Source: Bacteroidales bacterium
GTDB taxonomy: Bacteria > Bacteroidota > Bacteroidia > Bacteroidales > UBA932
Length of the DNA: 64,000 nt
Assembly: GCA_017428325.1 (NCBI GenBank)
Contig: JAFRRA010000002.1
Span: 434,001-498,000, forward strand
Direction: 5' to 3'
Shown: positions 17,613 through 26,291 of the stretch, piece by piece
Layout: the number at the start of each line of letters is the position of its first letter
Numbering within the stretch: the first letter of the stretch is position 1
The notes under the pieces: generated by a model
What the model saw: the letters and a program-made list of their open reading frames with translations, nothing else
Databases searched by the model: none
What the model was told of the DNA's origin: nothing
Translations under genes and position numbers: made by a program

Positions 17613-18800
17613 ATGTATCGTAGTAAGAAAGCTGTTCTTGTCTTTGGTGTAGGCCCTCTTCAGAGATCGATAGTTGAGAGGGCAAAGAATATGGGGCTTT
17701 ATACCGTGGGGGTTGATCCGGCGGAAGATGCAGTCTGCCGTGAGGCTGTGGATGCCTTCGAGATTGTTGGGGGCCAGGACTATGAAGGGACTTGTGCTGT
17801 GATTGAGAAGTATGGCATTGACGCCATTGTGACAGCTGCTACCGACAAACCTTTGGTGATGATGGCGCATATAGCAGAGAGATATGGCTTTCCCTTCTTC
17901 TCTGCTGAAACAGCCATATGCAGTACGGATAAATTCAAGATGAAGCAGCGGTTTATGGATGGAAAAGTTCCATGTGCCAAAGGCCGTCTTGTGAAATCTG
18001 CGAATGAGGTTGAGGATTTTGAGTATCCTGTCATTGTTAAGCCTAGAGATAATTCAGGAAGCCGCGGCGTAAAACTTTGCCGCAGCAAAGATGAATTGGA
18101 TTATTCTATCAGTGAAGCCCTTGATGTGTCACATTATGACAATGTTCTGGTCGAGGAGTTCATAGAAGGGTCTGAATTCAGCATAGAAGGGCTTCATTTT
18201 GATGGCAAGAGTGAGGTTATTCAATTTACCGAAAAGAGCACTACTGAATTCCCATATAACGTTGAGACTGGACATATTCAGCCAGCGAATATCTCTGAAG
18301 ACAACAGAGAGAGAATTCGCCAGATTGTACGTTTGATCGGCGATGTGATGAAATTTGAGAATTGTCCTTCTCATACAGAGTTGAAGATTAACAATCGTGG
18401 AATCTTTGTAATAGAGACCAGTCCGCGTCTTGGGGGAGACTATATTACATCTACATTGACCCCATTATCTACTGGGGTCAACATGGAAGACCAGTTATTG
18501 CATATTGCTCTCGGCGATACTGTCAGCATACATCCTGCCTCGGTACAGTATTCAGGCATTCGTTTCTTTTCTTTTGAAGAGGGGAGAAAGGTACAGCATT
18601 TGCCTGATCCTTCAGTTGTCAAGAACTGGCCACATGTAGTTGATTATTCTTTATCTCTAAAAGTTGGGGATGAGGTAAACAGGATAACCTCGAGCCTTAA
18701 CCGTTACGGACACATTATTCTTCAGACAAATAATAGGGACGAGATGGAGGATGAGTTTGACAAATACGTGAAAGAGATTAAAAAGACAATGTTTTTATAG
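17613..18800 (+). CDS. ATP-grasp ligase
   Basis: A 395-residue ATP-grasp protein that begins immediately after the aminotransferase stop. An N-terminal Rossmann-like preATP-grasp domain is followed by the ATP-binding loop KPRDNSGSRGV and the Mg-binding end VIETSPRLGGD. The family forms amide or peptide bonds through an acyl phosphate. Between an aminotransferase and an N-acyltransferase gene it may attach an amino acid or other carboxylate to an amino sugar, or make the acid used by the module that follows. Neither substrate is evident from motifs. Confidence 0.8.
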   Translation: MYRSKKAVLVFGVGPLQRSIVERAKNMGLYTVGVDPAEDAVCREAVDAFEIVGGQDYEGTCAVIEKYGIDAIVTAATDKPLVMMAHIAERYGFPFFSAETAICSTDKFKMKQRFMDGKVPCAKGRLVKSANEVEDFEYPVIVKPRDNSGSRGVKLCRSKDELDYSISEALDVSHYDNVLVEEFIEGSEFSIEGLHFDGKSEVIQFTEKSTTEFPYNVETGHIQPANISEDNRERIRQIVRLIGDVMKFENCPSHTELKINNRGIFVIETSPRLGGDYITSTLTPLSTGVNMEDQLLHIALGDTVSIHPASVQYSGIRFFSFEEGRKVQHLPDPSVVKNWPHVVDYSLSLKVGDEVNRITSSLNRYGHIILQTNNRDEMEDEFDKYVKEIKKTMFL

Positions 18801-18809
18801 ATCATAGTC

Positions 18810-19448
18810 ATGAAAAAGATAGCTTTTTTAGGATCTGGTGCTTTGGCTGTTGACTTAAGTGATACTGTCGTTAACTGGAAGCTATATGAAGTTGCAGGCT
18901 TTATAGATGGCAATTGCGTTAAGGGTACGCTGGTTAATGGTTATCCGGTATTGGGGAACGACGATGACGTTGTCACATTATATAATAATGGCTCTTTTGA
19001 TTTTTTGTTCATTGCAATCGGCTACTTGAATTTTTCAATAAGGGAGAAATTGTATAATCGTTTCAAAGGAATAGTTCCTTTTGCTAATATCATATCTCCA
19101 ACAGCATATATTCATCCAACTGCGACAATAGGTGAAGGAGTGATGGTTTCTGACGGTGTCTATATTAGCCGGCATGTAATCCTGGAAGACAATGTTATGA
19201 TAACCTTACGCTCAATTGTCAACCATGACGGTCATGTGAAAAAGCATTCTTTTTTCTCCACACTTGTGACCACAGCCGGTAATGTGACGATTGGGGAGAG
19301 GTGTTTCGCTGGCGTGGGAGTGACAATCTCAGATGGAGTAACGTTATGTGATGATGTATGGCTTTCGCCAGGGACAGTTGTGGCTAATGATATTGATACG
19401 CCAGGACATTATATGTCGAAAACCATAAAGCTCTATAATTTAGGCTAA
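18810..19448 (+). CDS. PglD/NeuD-type sugar acyltransferase (module 1)
   Basis: A 212-residue protein with an N-terminal Rossmann-like sugar-nucleotide domain and a left-handed parallel beta-helix of hexapeptide repeats. The likely catalytic base lies in NHDGH (His139, His142), the position of the PglD active-site His. Such enzymes N-acetylate the 4-amino group of UDP-sugars using acetyl-CoA. Here an acyl carrier protein gene follows 26 bases later, so the donor may be acyl-ACP instead. It has a counterpart at 40427-41068 with the same His-Asp-x-His spacing and the same following ACP. Confidence 0.85.
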   Translation: MKKIAFLGSGALAVDLSDTVVNWKLYEVAGFIDGNCVKGTLVNGYPVLGNDDDVVTLYNNGSFDFLFIAIGYLNFSIREKLYNRFKGIVPFANIISPTAYIHPTATIGEGVMVSDGVYISRHVILEDNVMITLRSIVNHDGHVKKHSFFSTLVTTAGNVTIGERCFAGVGVTISDGVTLCDDVWLSPGTVVANDIDTPGHYMSKTIKLYNLG

Positions 19449-19474
19449 CTGTAATAGATTTTTATATTAACAAG

Positions 19475-19705
19475 ATGGAAATTAATGATTTTATTCAACA
19501 TTTCGCAGAACAGTTTGATTTCACTGATTCCGGTGAATTCAAAGCTGATACTGTTTTTAAGCAATTAGACGAGTGGTCTTCAATAGTGGCATTGAGTGTC
19601 ATCTCAATGGTTGATGAAGAGTATGGTGTGACTATCAAGGGTGATGATATCAAACTCTCTGACACTATAGAAGATTTATTTAATATAGTTCAATCCAAAG
19701 CATGA
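19475..19705 (+). CDS. Acyl carrier protein, WSS type (module 1, ACP-a)
   Basis: A 76-residue acidic acyl carrier protein homologue. The phosphopantetheine site is Ser36 in EWSSIVAL, where Ser replaces the usual Asp of the DSL motif. In an ungapped comparison by eye it matches the second module's ACP-a (41080-41313) at 35 of 76 positions, including Ser36. ACPs carry acyl groups as thioesters. Its gene overlaps the next reductase gene by ATGA, which implies coupled translation. Confidence 0.82.
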   Translation: MEINDFIQHFAEQFDFTDSGEFKADTVFKQLDEWSSIVALSVISMVDEEYGVTIKGDDIKLSDTIEDLFNIVQSKA

Positions 19706-20457
19706 TGGATTACAATCCCTTTTCCTTAGAAGGCAAAACAATTCTTATTACAGGAGGAGCTGGGGGCATTGGCAGTGAGGTTGCCCGTGTCTGTTCTAAA
19801 CTGGGCGCCAGAATTATCTTAACGGATATTCGCGAGGAAGCGCTTACTATGGCACTGGACACTCTTTCAAAACATGAGGGGAAGGAGCATCTCGCCATTA
19901 AGGCTGATCTTACCGATGCGGATGAATTGAATGGCCTCGTGACCGCGATTCCGGAAATTGACGGTTTTGTCTGCAATGCCGGCGTTATGAAATTAGTTCT
20001 TACTCAGTTTATCACTGAAGAAGAACTCAAGCGGATTCAAAGTATCAATCTGAATGCTCCGATACTGCTGACTAGATCTTTGCTTAAAAAGAAAAAGATC
20101 AATAGAGGCGGATCTATAGTTTTTACTGCTTCCGCTGCAGGAGTTTACAGGGTGTCAATAGGAAATGCGATATATGCCACGACCAAATGCGGTATAGATG
20201 CCTTTATGAGAACAGTTGCCCTTGAATATGGTCATAAAGGTATTCGCTGTAATAGTGTTAATCCCGGCATGGTTGAAACTGCATTAATCAGTGGATTCAC
20301 TGAGGAAGAAAAAGAAAAGGAGATGTTAAATTATCCATTGAGACGTTTCGCCAAGCCTGAAGACATTGCTTTTGGCATTGCATTTCTTCTTTCGGACGCG
20401 TCATCTTTTGTTACAGGCTCAGCTTTGAAAATCGATGGTGGAATGACGTTAAGTTAG
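19702..20457 (+). CDS. Short-chain dehydrogenase (module 1, SDR-a)
   Basis: A 251-residue classical SDR with NAD(P) loop TGGAGGIG, NAG motif and catalytic YATTK; the C-terminal FVTGSALKIDGG is FabG-like. Its N-terminal NPFSLEGK is shared with the SDR after ACP-a in the second module, so ACP-a and SDR-a seem to be an inherited pair. FabG-type enzymes reduce 3-oxoacyl-ACP to 3-hydroxyacyl-ACP, which is the likely role, though oxidation or a sugar substrate is possible. The start overlaps the ACP stop. Confidence 0.85.
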   Translation: MMDYNPFSLEGKTILITGGAGGIGSEVARVCSKLGARIILTDIREEALTMALDTLSKHEGKEHLAIKADLTDADELNGLVTAIPEIDGFVCNAGVMKLVLTQFITEEELKRIQSINLNAPILLTRSLLKKKKINRGGSIVFTASAAGVYRVSIGNAIYATTKCGIDAFMRTVALEYGHKGIRCNSVNPGMVETALISGFTEEEKEKEMLNYPLRRFAKPEDIAFGIAFLLSDASSFVTGSALKIDGGMTLS

Positions 20458-20463
20458 TTATCC

Positions 20464-21183
20464 ATGAAACTATTAGAGAATAAAGTAGTCCTTATTACGG
20501 GCGCAGGTCGTGGTATAGGCCGGGTTATTGCAGACCAGTTTATTTCTGACGGTGCAATAGTATATGCAAACGATCTTAATGAGTTTGAAATAGATGGAGC
20601 CCGAACCATCTGTTTTGATGTAACAGACAGTAATGCTTTGAAGGCAGGGCTGATGTCTATCTACAAAGCAGAAGGGAGGATTGACTGTGTGGTTAATAAT
20701 GCTGCCGTCATCGCCAACCAGAAACTTGGTATGGTTACGAAACAATTATTGGAAAAGATGTATCAAGTGAATGTTTTTGCTGTAATAGACATGATACAGA
20801 CAGTTTCGCGCCTGATGGCACGTAATGGAGGAGGGAACATCATAAATATGGCATCTGTCACAGGAGTGGTCGGTTCACCTGGACAGGTAGCTTATTCCGC
20901 TTCCAAAGGAGCTGTCATAGCACTCACTAAATCAGCAGCAAAAGAACTTGCCCCCCAGGGTATACGTGTAAATGCCATTGCACCTGGTATTATTAAGACA
21001 GAAAGATTTGAAGAATTGTATGAGGCCAGCGGTGACAAAATAGACCAGCGTATAGGACGGATAGCTTTGGGACGTTTAGGGACACCACAGGATGTTGCGT
21101 TTGCAGCAGCTTTTCTTGCTTCAGACCGAGCTTCATATATCAGTGGACATATCCTTGGCGTTGATGGCTGTGCGACTATTTAA
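20464..21183 (+). CDS. Short-chain dehydrogenase, FabG-like (module 1, SDR-b)
   Basis: A 239-residue classical SDR with TGAGRGIG, NNAAV, catalytic Ser in NMASVTG and YSASK, ending in ISGHILGVDGC. Overall it is close to 3-oxoacyl-ACP reductases. It starts six bases after SDR-a. Two reductases with one ketosynthase suggest either different substrates or one working in the oxidative direction. Confidence 0.85.
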   Translation: MKLLENKVVLITGAGRGIGRVIADQFISDGAIVYANDLNEFEIDGARTICFDVTDSNALKAGLMSIYKAEGRIDCVVNNAAVIANQKLGMVTKQLLEKMYQVNVFAVIDMIQTVSRLMARNGGGNIINMASVTGVVGSPGQVAYSASKGAVIALTKSAAKELAPQGIRVNAIAPGIIKTERFEELYEASGDKIDQRIGRIALGRLGTPQDVAFAAAFLASDRASYISGHILGVDGCATI

Positions 21184-21196
21184 CAAATAAGAAGCA

Positions 21197-22576
21197 GTGT
21201 TTTTAGATTTAGACAAGAAGGAGCGAACCAGGATAGCCGCTATCGATGATAGCGGCCGGTCTGTTTCTTATGGTGATATTTGCGATATTGCAGAAGAGTT
21301 CGGGGGATATTTGCCAAAGCGTTCTTTGATTTTTATCCTCTCGGAGAATTGTATCGGTTCACTTTTAGGGTATACATCTGCACTTTATAACCAGATAGTG
21401 CCAATTATTTTAAGCTCTGCAACTGAAGAGTCTTTGTACGATAACCTATATGATACTTATAAACCAGAGTACTTATGGTTATCGTTAAGGAAAGCCAAGG
21501 AAAAGTGTTATGTTCCGTTATTCTCTGTATGGGACTATTGTCTTGTAAAAACAGGCAATGAACATACTCCGATGTTTGAAGAATTGTCCTTGCTGCTGCC
21601 AACATCTGGTTCTACTGGCAGTCCCAAAATGGTGCGTCATAGCTATAGGAATATTGAAGCCAATGCCGATAATGTCCGGAGATTATTTAAACTGGATGGA
21701 AGTGAGAGGGCAATGGCTATTCTGCCGATGCATTATACGATGGGATTGTCCGTGATAGCATCTCATCTTCTTGCAGGATCTACATTATTGCTCTCTGCAC
21801 GTTCTTTACTTGACAAGGGCTTCTGGCAAATGTTGAAAGAGGCGACAAGTTTTACTGGGGTTCCATATAGCTATGAAATATTGGTGAAAATGCGCTTTAC
21901 GCGCATGGAATGGCCTAAACTCAAGGTTATTACTCAGGGCGGTGGAAAATTGTCCGAAAAAATGTGGAGCACTTTGGCACAATATGCTGCAGACAACGGC
22001 AAGAGTTTCATTGCAACATACGGGCAGTCAGAATGCACGGCAAGAATGGCTTTTCTTCCTGCGGATCTAGCTTTAGTTAAGGTCTGTAGCATAGGATTTG
22101 CTGAACCTGGTGGCCAACTCTCTATCGTTGATGAAAATGGGATTGAATCTTTTGAAGGTGTGGCTCAGGGTGAGATGGTATACCGTGGTGAGAACGTTAC
22201 CTTAGGCTATGCATACAGCCGGGAAGATTTGTTGAAGGGTGATGAGAATCACGGGGTGATGCACACTGGCGATCTTGCCAGGCGCGACGCTGACGGGTGT
22301 TATTTTATAATGGGGCGCCTAAAACGTTTTTTGAAGATATTCGGATTGAGGATAGGGTTAGACGAAACAGAGAGATTGATAAAGTCTGAATTCAATACGG
22401 ATTGCTATTGCAAAGGGAATGATGAAAAACTCATAGTGATGCTGACCAACCCCCAGATACAGGAACTTATCCCACAATTCATTGAAGAAAAGACACATTT
22501 GTTCCATCAAAAAGTGGAGGTACAGTTGGTGAAAGAAATATTGCGAAATGAAGCAGGAAAAGTAATTAATCAATAA
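21197..22576 (+). CDS. Acyl-adenylating ligase (module 1)
   Basis: A 459-residue ANL-superfamily AMP-forming ligase beginning with GTG. The P-loop is TSGSTGSPKM, the adenylate region includes ATYGQSE, the hinge region is GRLKRFLKIFG, and the C-terminal catalytic Lys455 is in EAGKVINQ. The enzyme activates a carboxylic acid as acyl-AMP and transfers it to CoA or to an ACP. The ACP gene ten bases downstream is the obvious acceptor. It is shorter than typical acyl-CoA synthetases, as is common for ACP-loading ligases. The acid is unknown. Confidence 0.85.
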   Translation: MFLDLDKKERTRIAAIDDSGRSVSYGDICDIAEEFGGYLPKRSLIFILSENCIGSLLGYTSALYNQIVPIILSSATEESLYDNLYDTYKPEYLWLSLRKAKEKCYVPLFSVWDYCLVKTGNEHTPMFEELSLLLPTSGSTGSPKMVRHSYRNIEANADNVRRLFKLDGSERAMAILPMHYTMGLSVIASHLLAGSTLLLSARSLLDKGFWQMLKEATSFTGVPYSYEILVKMRFTRMEWPKLKVITQGGGKLSEKMWSTLAQYAADNGKSFIATYGQSECTARMAFLPADLALVKVCSIGFAEPGGQLSIVDENGIESFEGVAQGEMVYRGENVTLGYAYSREDLLKGDENHGVMHTGDLARRDADGCYFIMGRLKRFLKIFGLRIGLDETERLIKSEFNTDCYCKGNDEKLIVMLTNPQIQELIPQFIEEKTHLFHQKVEVQLVKEILRNEAGKVINQ

Positions 22577-22586
22577 TCAATTCTTT

Positions 22587-22826
22587 ATGACTAATTTAGA
22601 AAAATTGAACAAGATATTCTGCGAGGTGTTTTCTGTCGAACCGACAGCCCTTGGCAGTGATTTTAACAAGAATACGGTTGCTGGATGGGATTCTGTTCAT
22701 CAGCTCAGCCTGACAACTGCTGTTGAGGATGAATTCGATATTCTGCTTGATGTAGAAGATATTCTTGAATTCACCTCATACGACAACGCCAAGACTGTTT
22801 TGACAAAATATGATATTGTTTTCTAA
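22587..22826 (+). CDS. Acyl carrier protein, WDS type (module 1, ACP-b)
   Basis: A 79-residue acyl carrier protein with phosphopantetheine Ser36 in GWDSVHQL, followed by acidic helix-3 residues. It differs from ACP-a and matches the WDS-type ACP of module 2 in its motif and in lying next to a ligase gene. Its stop overlaps the ketosynthase start (TAATG). Confidence 0.85.
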   Translation: MTNLEKLNKIFCEVFSVEPTALGSDFNKNTVAGWDSVHQLSLTTAVEDEFDILLDVEDILEFTSYDNAKTVLTKYDIVF

Positions 22827-23887
22827 TGGCATTTTGGAGTATAAAGAATGTAGCGTTTAGGGGAGTTACGGGAACTGTACCTGATCATTCTGTAAAAACC
22901 GCAGACTTTAGTTTTTTTTCAAAAGAAGATGCGGATTTATTCGATAATACAGTTGGTATAAAGAATCGGTACATAGCCCCAACCGATGTGTGCGCCTCTG
23001 ATTTGTGCTTTGATGCAGCGGAGCGTTTGATAGAAGGATTGGGATGGAGCAAAGAAAGCATAGATGTTCTTGTTTTCGCCTCAGTTACTGGTGACTATAA
23101 GACACCACCCACGTCGGGGATATTGCAAGACCGTTTAGGGTTGCCAACATCGGTCTTTGTGCTTGATATACCTATGGGGTGCTGTGGAACATTGTATGCG
23201 ATTAATGTTGCCGGGAATTTGCTGTCTGGCGGGACAGCTAAACGTGCTTTGCTTCTTGTAGGAGATACTGCCTATCGGATGGGTTCACCGATTGACAAAA
23301 GCAGGGTGCCTCTTTTCGGTGATGCCGGGATGGCAATGGCGCTTGAGCATGATGAAACAGCTGAAGATATTTCAATAGACTTTAATACCTTAGGTTCTGG
23401 ATATCAAGCTCTGATGACCCCACATGGCGGTTACAGGCATCCGGTTACAATAGAAGAATCATTTAAGTATGAAGATTTCGGGAATGGTATTGTCCGTGCT
23501 CCTAAAGACGCGCTTATAAATGGAATGGATGTTTTCTCCTTTGCAATTTCCAAACCTCCGTTGAGCATAAAAATGATGCTTGAAGAAAAAAGTCTTGACA
23601 AAGACAAAGACATTGATTTCTTCCTTATTCATCAGGCAAATAAGCTTATAGTTGACCGGATCGTAAAGAAATTGAAACTGCCGGTTGAAAAGGTTCCATA
23701 TGACTTGCAGGAGTTTGGTAATCTTGGCGGAGCTTCCATACCGATGCTTATGACCTACAATTTGTCAGAAGAGTTGAGAAATCGCCCTCTGACACTGATG
23801 TGTTCAGCTTTCGGACTCGGTTTAACTTGGGGCACTATGCTACTCAAGACACGGCCATGCGTTGTATTAGACTTGAATTTTCTATAG
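22826..23887 (+). CDS. Ketoacyl-ACP synthase III-like enzyme (module 1)
   Basis: A 353-residue FabH-family thiolase-fold enzyme with the full triad: Cys119 in DIPMGCCG, His269 in LIHQAN, and Asn in FGNLGGAS. FabH enzymes condense an acyl thioester with malonyl-ACP. With an acid-activating ligase and two ACPs beside it, this one probably extends an ACP-bound or CoA-bound starter by two carbons. It has the same starting motif (MAF-SI-NV) and the same Cys position as the module 2 ketosynthase. HMG-CoA-synthase-like or acyl-transfer chemistry is a possible alternative. Confidence 0.88.
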   Translation: MAFWSIKNVAFRGVTGTVPDHSVKTADFSFFSKEDADLFDNTVGIKNRYIAPTDVCASDLCFDAAERLIEGLGWSKESIDVLVFASVTGDYKTPPTSGILQDRLGLPTSVFVLDIPMGCCGTLYAINVAGNLLSGGTAKRALLLVGDTAYRMGSPIDKSRVPLFGDAGMAMALEHDETAEDISIDFNTLGSGYQALMTPHGGYRHPVTIEESFKYEDFGNGIVRAPKDALINGMDVFSFAISKPPLSIKMMLEEKSLDKDKDIDFFLIHQANKLIVDRIVKKLKLPVEKVPYDLQEFGNLGGASIPMLMTYNLSEELRNRPLTLMCSAFGLGLTWGTMLLKTRPCVVLDLNFL

Positions 23888-23923
23888 AATACTTTCCCGA
23901 ACATCTTTTTGAAAATAATTAAT

Positions 23924-24658
23924 ATGAAAGTAATTGGTGTCATTCCGGCAAGATTTGCCTCATCCCGCTTTCCTGGTAAGCCATTGGCAGACATATGTGG
24001 TAAACCTATGATTTGGTGGGTATACCATCAAGTGGTAAAAGTAAAAGGCTTCAGTGATATTTTCGTTGCAACAGACGATGAGCGTATTGCAGACACTTGT
24101 CGTAAATATGATATGAAGTTCATAATGACGAGGACAGATACGCCAAATCATATACATCGCATATGGGAAGTGTCAGAGATGGTAGAAGCTGATTACTACA
24201 TAAGTATAAACGGGGATGAGCCTCTTATTTCCCCAGATAACATAAAAGAAACTTTCCCTGACAAGGTAATTGATGACTCTCCTTATTTTCAAAGTGTTTA
24301 TCGTGAATTAAAGGATCCGGCAGAGTTGATGGATATTGCCAATGTCAAGATAGTGCTGAATAAAGAAGGGGCATGTATGTATCAGTCTCGTTATCCGATA
24401 CCTTGTCCTAAAGGATCCTTACTGTTTAGGTACAAGAAGGCTATTGGTATAGAGTGTTTTAACAAAAAGGCCCTGGATTTCTTTTCACATGCTCCAATGG
24501 GAGAGTTGGAGAAGATAGAGGATATTGACCACTTGCGTTTTTTAGAGAACGGAATACCAATTTATTACAAGAAAATAGAGTCGGAATCATTGTCAGTTGA
24601 CACAAGAAATGATTTGGAAAAAGTGAGGTTAATAATAGAAAACCAATTAAAAAAGTGA
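23924..24658 (+). CDS. CMP-Kdo synthetase-like cytidylyltransferase (KdsB family)
   Basis: A 244-residue cytidylyltransferase with the KdsB N-terminus GVIPARFASSRFPGKPL and the loop INGDEPLI. I chose ATG 23924 because the upstream alternative is a TTG adding five residues outside the conserved start. KdsB couples Kdo to CMP. Because a pyruvate-aldolase-like enzyme and a KdsC-like phosphatase follow, the substrate may be another 3-deoxy-2-ulosonic acid. Housekeeping Kdo genes would be expected elsewhere, so this looks like a locus-specific paralogue. Confidence 0.85.
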   Translation: MKVIGVIPARFASSRFPGKPLADICGKPMIWWVYHQVVKVKGFSDIFVATDDERIADTCRKYDMKFIMTRTDTPNHIHRIWEVSEMVEADYYISINGDEPLISPDNIKETFPDKVIDDSPYFQSVYRELKDPAELMDIANVKIVLNKEGACMYQSRYPIPCPKGSLLFRYKKAIGIECFNKKALDFFSHAPMGELEKIEDIDHLRFLENGIPIYYKKIESESLSVDTRNDLEKVRLIIENQLKK

Positions 24659-24660
24659 GT

Positions 24661-26286
24661 ATGAAGAATATAAGAATACTAGACTGCACTTTGCGAGATG
24701 GTGGGCGAATCATAAACTGTTCGTTTTCTGATGCTGAAACGAAAGATATATCCTATCGTCTCTCATCTGCAAAAATTGATATAATAGAGGTTGGCTTTCT
24801 TAGGGACCCTGCAAAAGTGAATTATCAGGGTAACAGCACTTTTTTTACAAAGGTCGACCAAATACGCCCGTTTGTTAAAAAAGACTCCCATACCAAGTAT
24901 GTGGCATTCATTGATTACGAGCTTTATGATTTTGATACTTTGACTCCATATGACGGGACTTCGATAGATGGAGTGAGGGTCGGTTTCACAAAGAAAAGTT
25001 TTGAGACTAATAAGGAGGATATTATCCGATGCTTAAACTCTGTCAAGGAAAAGGGGTACATGTTGTTTATCCAAGGTGTTAATTCTCTTGGCTATACAGA
25101 CAAAGAATTCCTGGAACTCCTGGAATTGGTCAACACAATTCATCCTAATGGGTTTGGCATCGTTGATACTTACGGGGCAATGTATGTTGATGATGTTGAC
25201 AGAATATATACGCTTGTTGACCATAATATGTCAGAAGACATTGCCATAGACTTTCATTCACATAATAATTTCCAGCTCTCTTTTGCTTTTGCACAAGAAA
25301 TCATTCGCTTGAGTAATGGAAAACGCAAGGTTATACTTGATGGCACCTTGAATGGAATGGGGAAAGGCGCAGGTAATCTCAATACAGAGCTGATTGTAGA
25401 CTTTATGGTGAGAAAACGCAATTATGATTATGACTTGGATGCCATTTTCGACATAATAGACGATTATATCCTCAATTATCATTCATTGCACCCATGGGGC
25501 TATTCCATTCCGGCTTTAATGGGAGGAATATACAAATCACATCCGAATAACATTATTTATCTGACGGAGAAGTTCCGCCTGGCAACAAAAGATATCAAGT
25601 ATATTATCAGCATGATAGACCCTCAACTACGTATGAGGTATGACTATGATAACATAAAACGTCTCTATCAAGAGTATAATCATACCAAAGTTGATGATCA
25701 TCAAGCCTTGAAGAGTATTAAGGACAGGCTTGAGGGGAGAAAGATTCTGCTGTTGTTACCTGGCAACTCAATATCTGTGTATAAGCAAGATATCCTTGAC
25801 TGTGTGGAAAAGAATAATCTGCTGGTCATAATGGTAAACTTTATCGATAAGGATTTCCTTAAATCAGATAGCCTTGTATTTTGGGGCAGTACGAAGAGAT
25901 ATAATTATTTCAAACCGCAAAGGGAATTGGTACAGTCTATATTGACATCCAATGTCGAGTCGGATAACAGTAATGATATTGTGGTCAATTACGATTCTTA
26001 CATTGACCGTACAAAAGACTACTCGGATAATACAATGCTAATGCTTCTTCGCGTTTTGAACCGGATAGATGTCACTTCTTATTACATAGCTGGTTTTGAT
26101 GGGTTTACAAGCGAAAGTGAAAATTATTGCTATACAAATAAAAGCGAAGAACGCTTCTCTTTCAAATACAGAGAAATAAACAATGCTATTGAAACGCATT
26201 TAAAATCATTTGCGGAAACAGTTGGAGACAAGTTGAAAGTGAAATTCTTGACTCCAAGTATTTATAAAAACATATTTGAAAAATAA
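24661..26286 (+). CDS. DRE-TIM aldolase with extra C-terminal domain
   Basis: A 541-residue protein. Residues 1 to about 320 form a DRE-TIM (HMGL-like) barrel with LDCTLRDGG (catalytic Arg12, metal ligand Asp13) and the metal-binding HSHNN (His199, His201). This resembles 4-hydroxy-2-oxovalerate aldolases that join or split pyruvate and an aldehyde. Residues from about 345 on look like a Rossmann-type domain beginning KILLLLPGNSI, of unknown role. ATG 24661 is preferred over an overlapping GTG six bases earlier because it sits just before the barrel motif. With KdsB-like and KdsC-like neighbours it could make a 3-deoxy-2-keto sugar acid. Confidence 0.78.
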   Translation: MKNIRILDCTLRDGGRIINCSFSDAETKDISYRLSSAKIDIIEVGFLRDPAKVNYQGNSTFFTKVDQIRPFVKKDSHTKYVAFIDYELYDFDTLTPYDGTSIDGVRVGFTKKSFETNKEDIIRCLNSVKEKGYMLFIQGVNSLGYTDKEFLELLELVNTIHPNGFGIVDTYGAMYVDDVDRIYTLVDHNMSEDIAIDFHSHNNFQLSFAFAQEIIRLSNGKRKVILDGTLNGMGKGAGNLNTELIVDFMVRKRNYDYDLDAIFDIIDDYILNYHSLHPWGYSIPALMGGIYKSHPNNIIYLTEKFRLATKDIKYIISMIDPQLRMRYDYDNIKRLYQEYNHTKVDDHQALKSIKDRLEGRKILLLLPGNSISVYKQDILDCVEKNNLLVIMVNFIDKDFLKSDSLVFWGSTKRYNYFKPQRELVQSILTSNVESDNSNDIVVNYDSYIDRTKDYSDNTMLMLLRVLNRIDVTSYYIAGFDGFTSESENYCYTNKSEERFSFKYREINNAIETHLKSFAETVGDKLKVKFLTPSIYKNIFEK

Positions 26287-26291
26287 ACATA

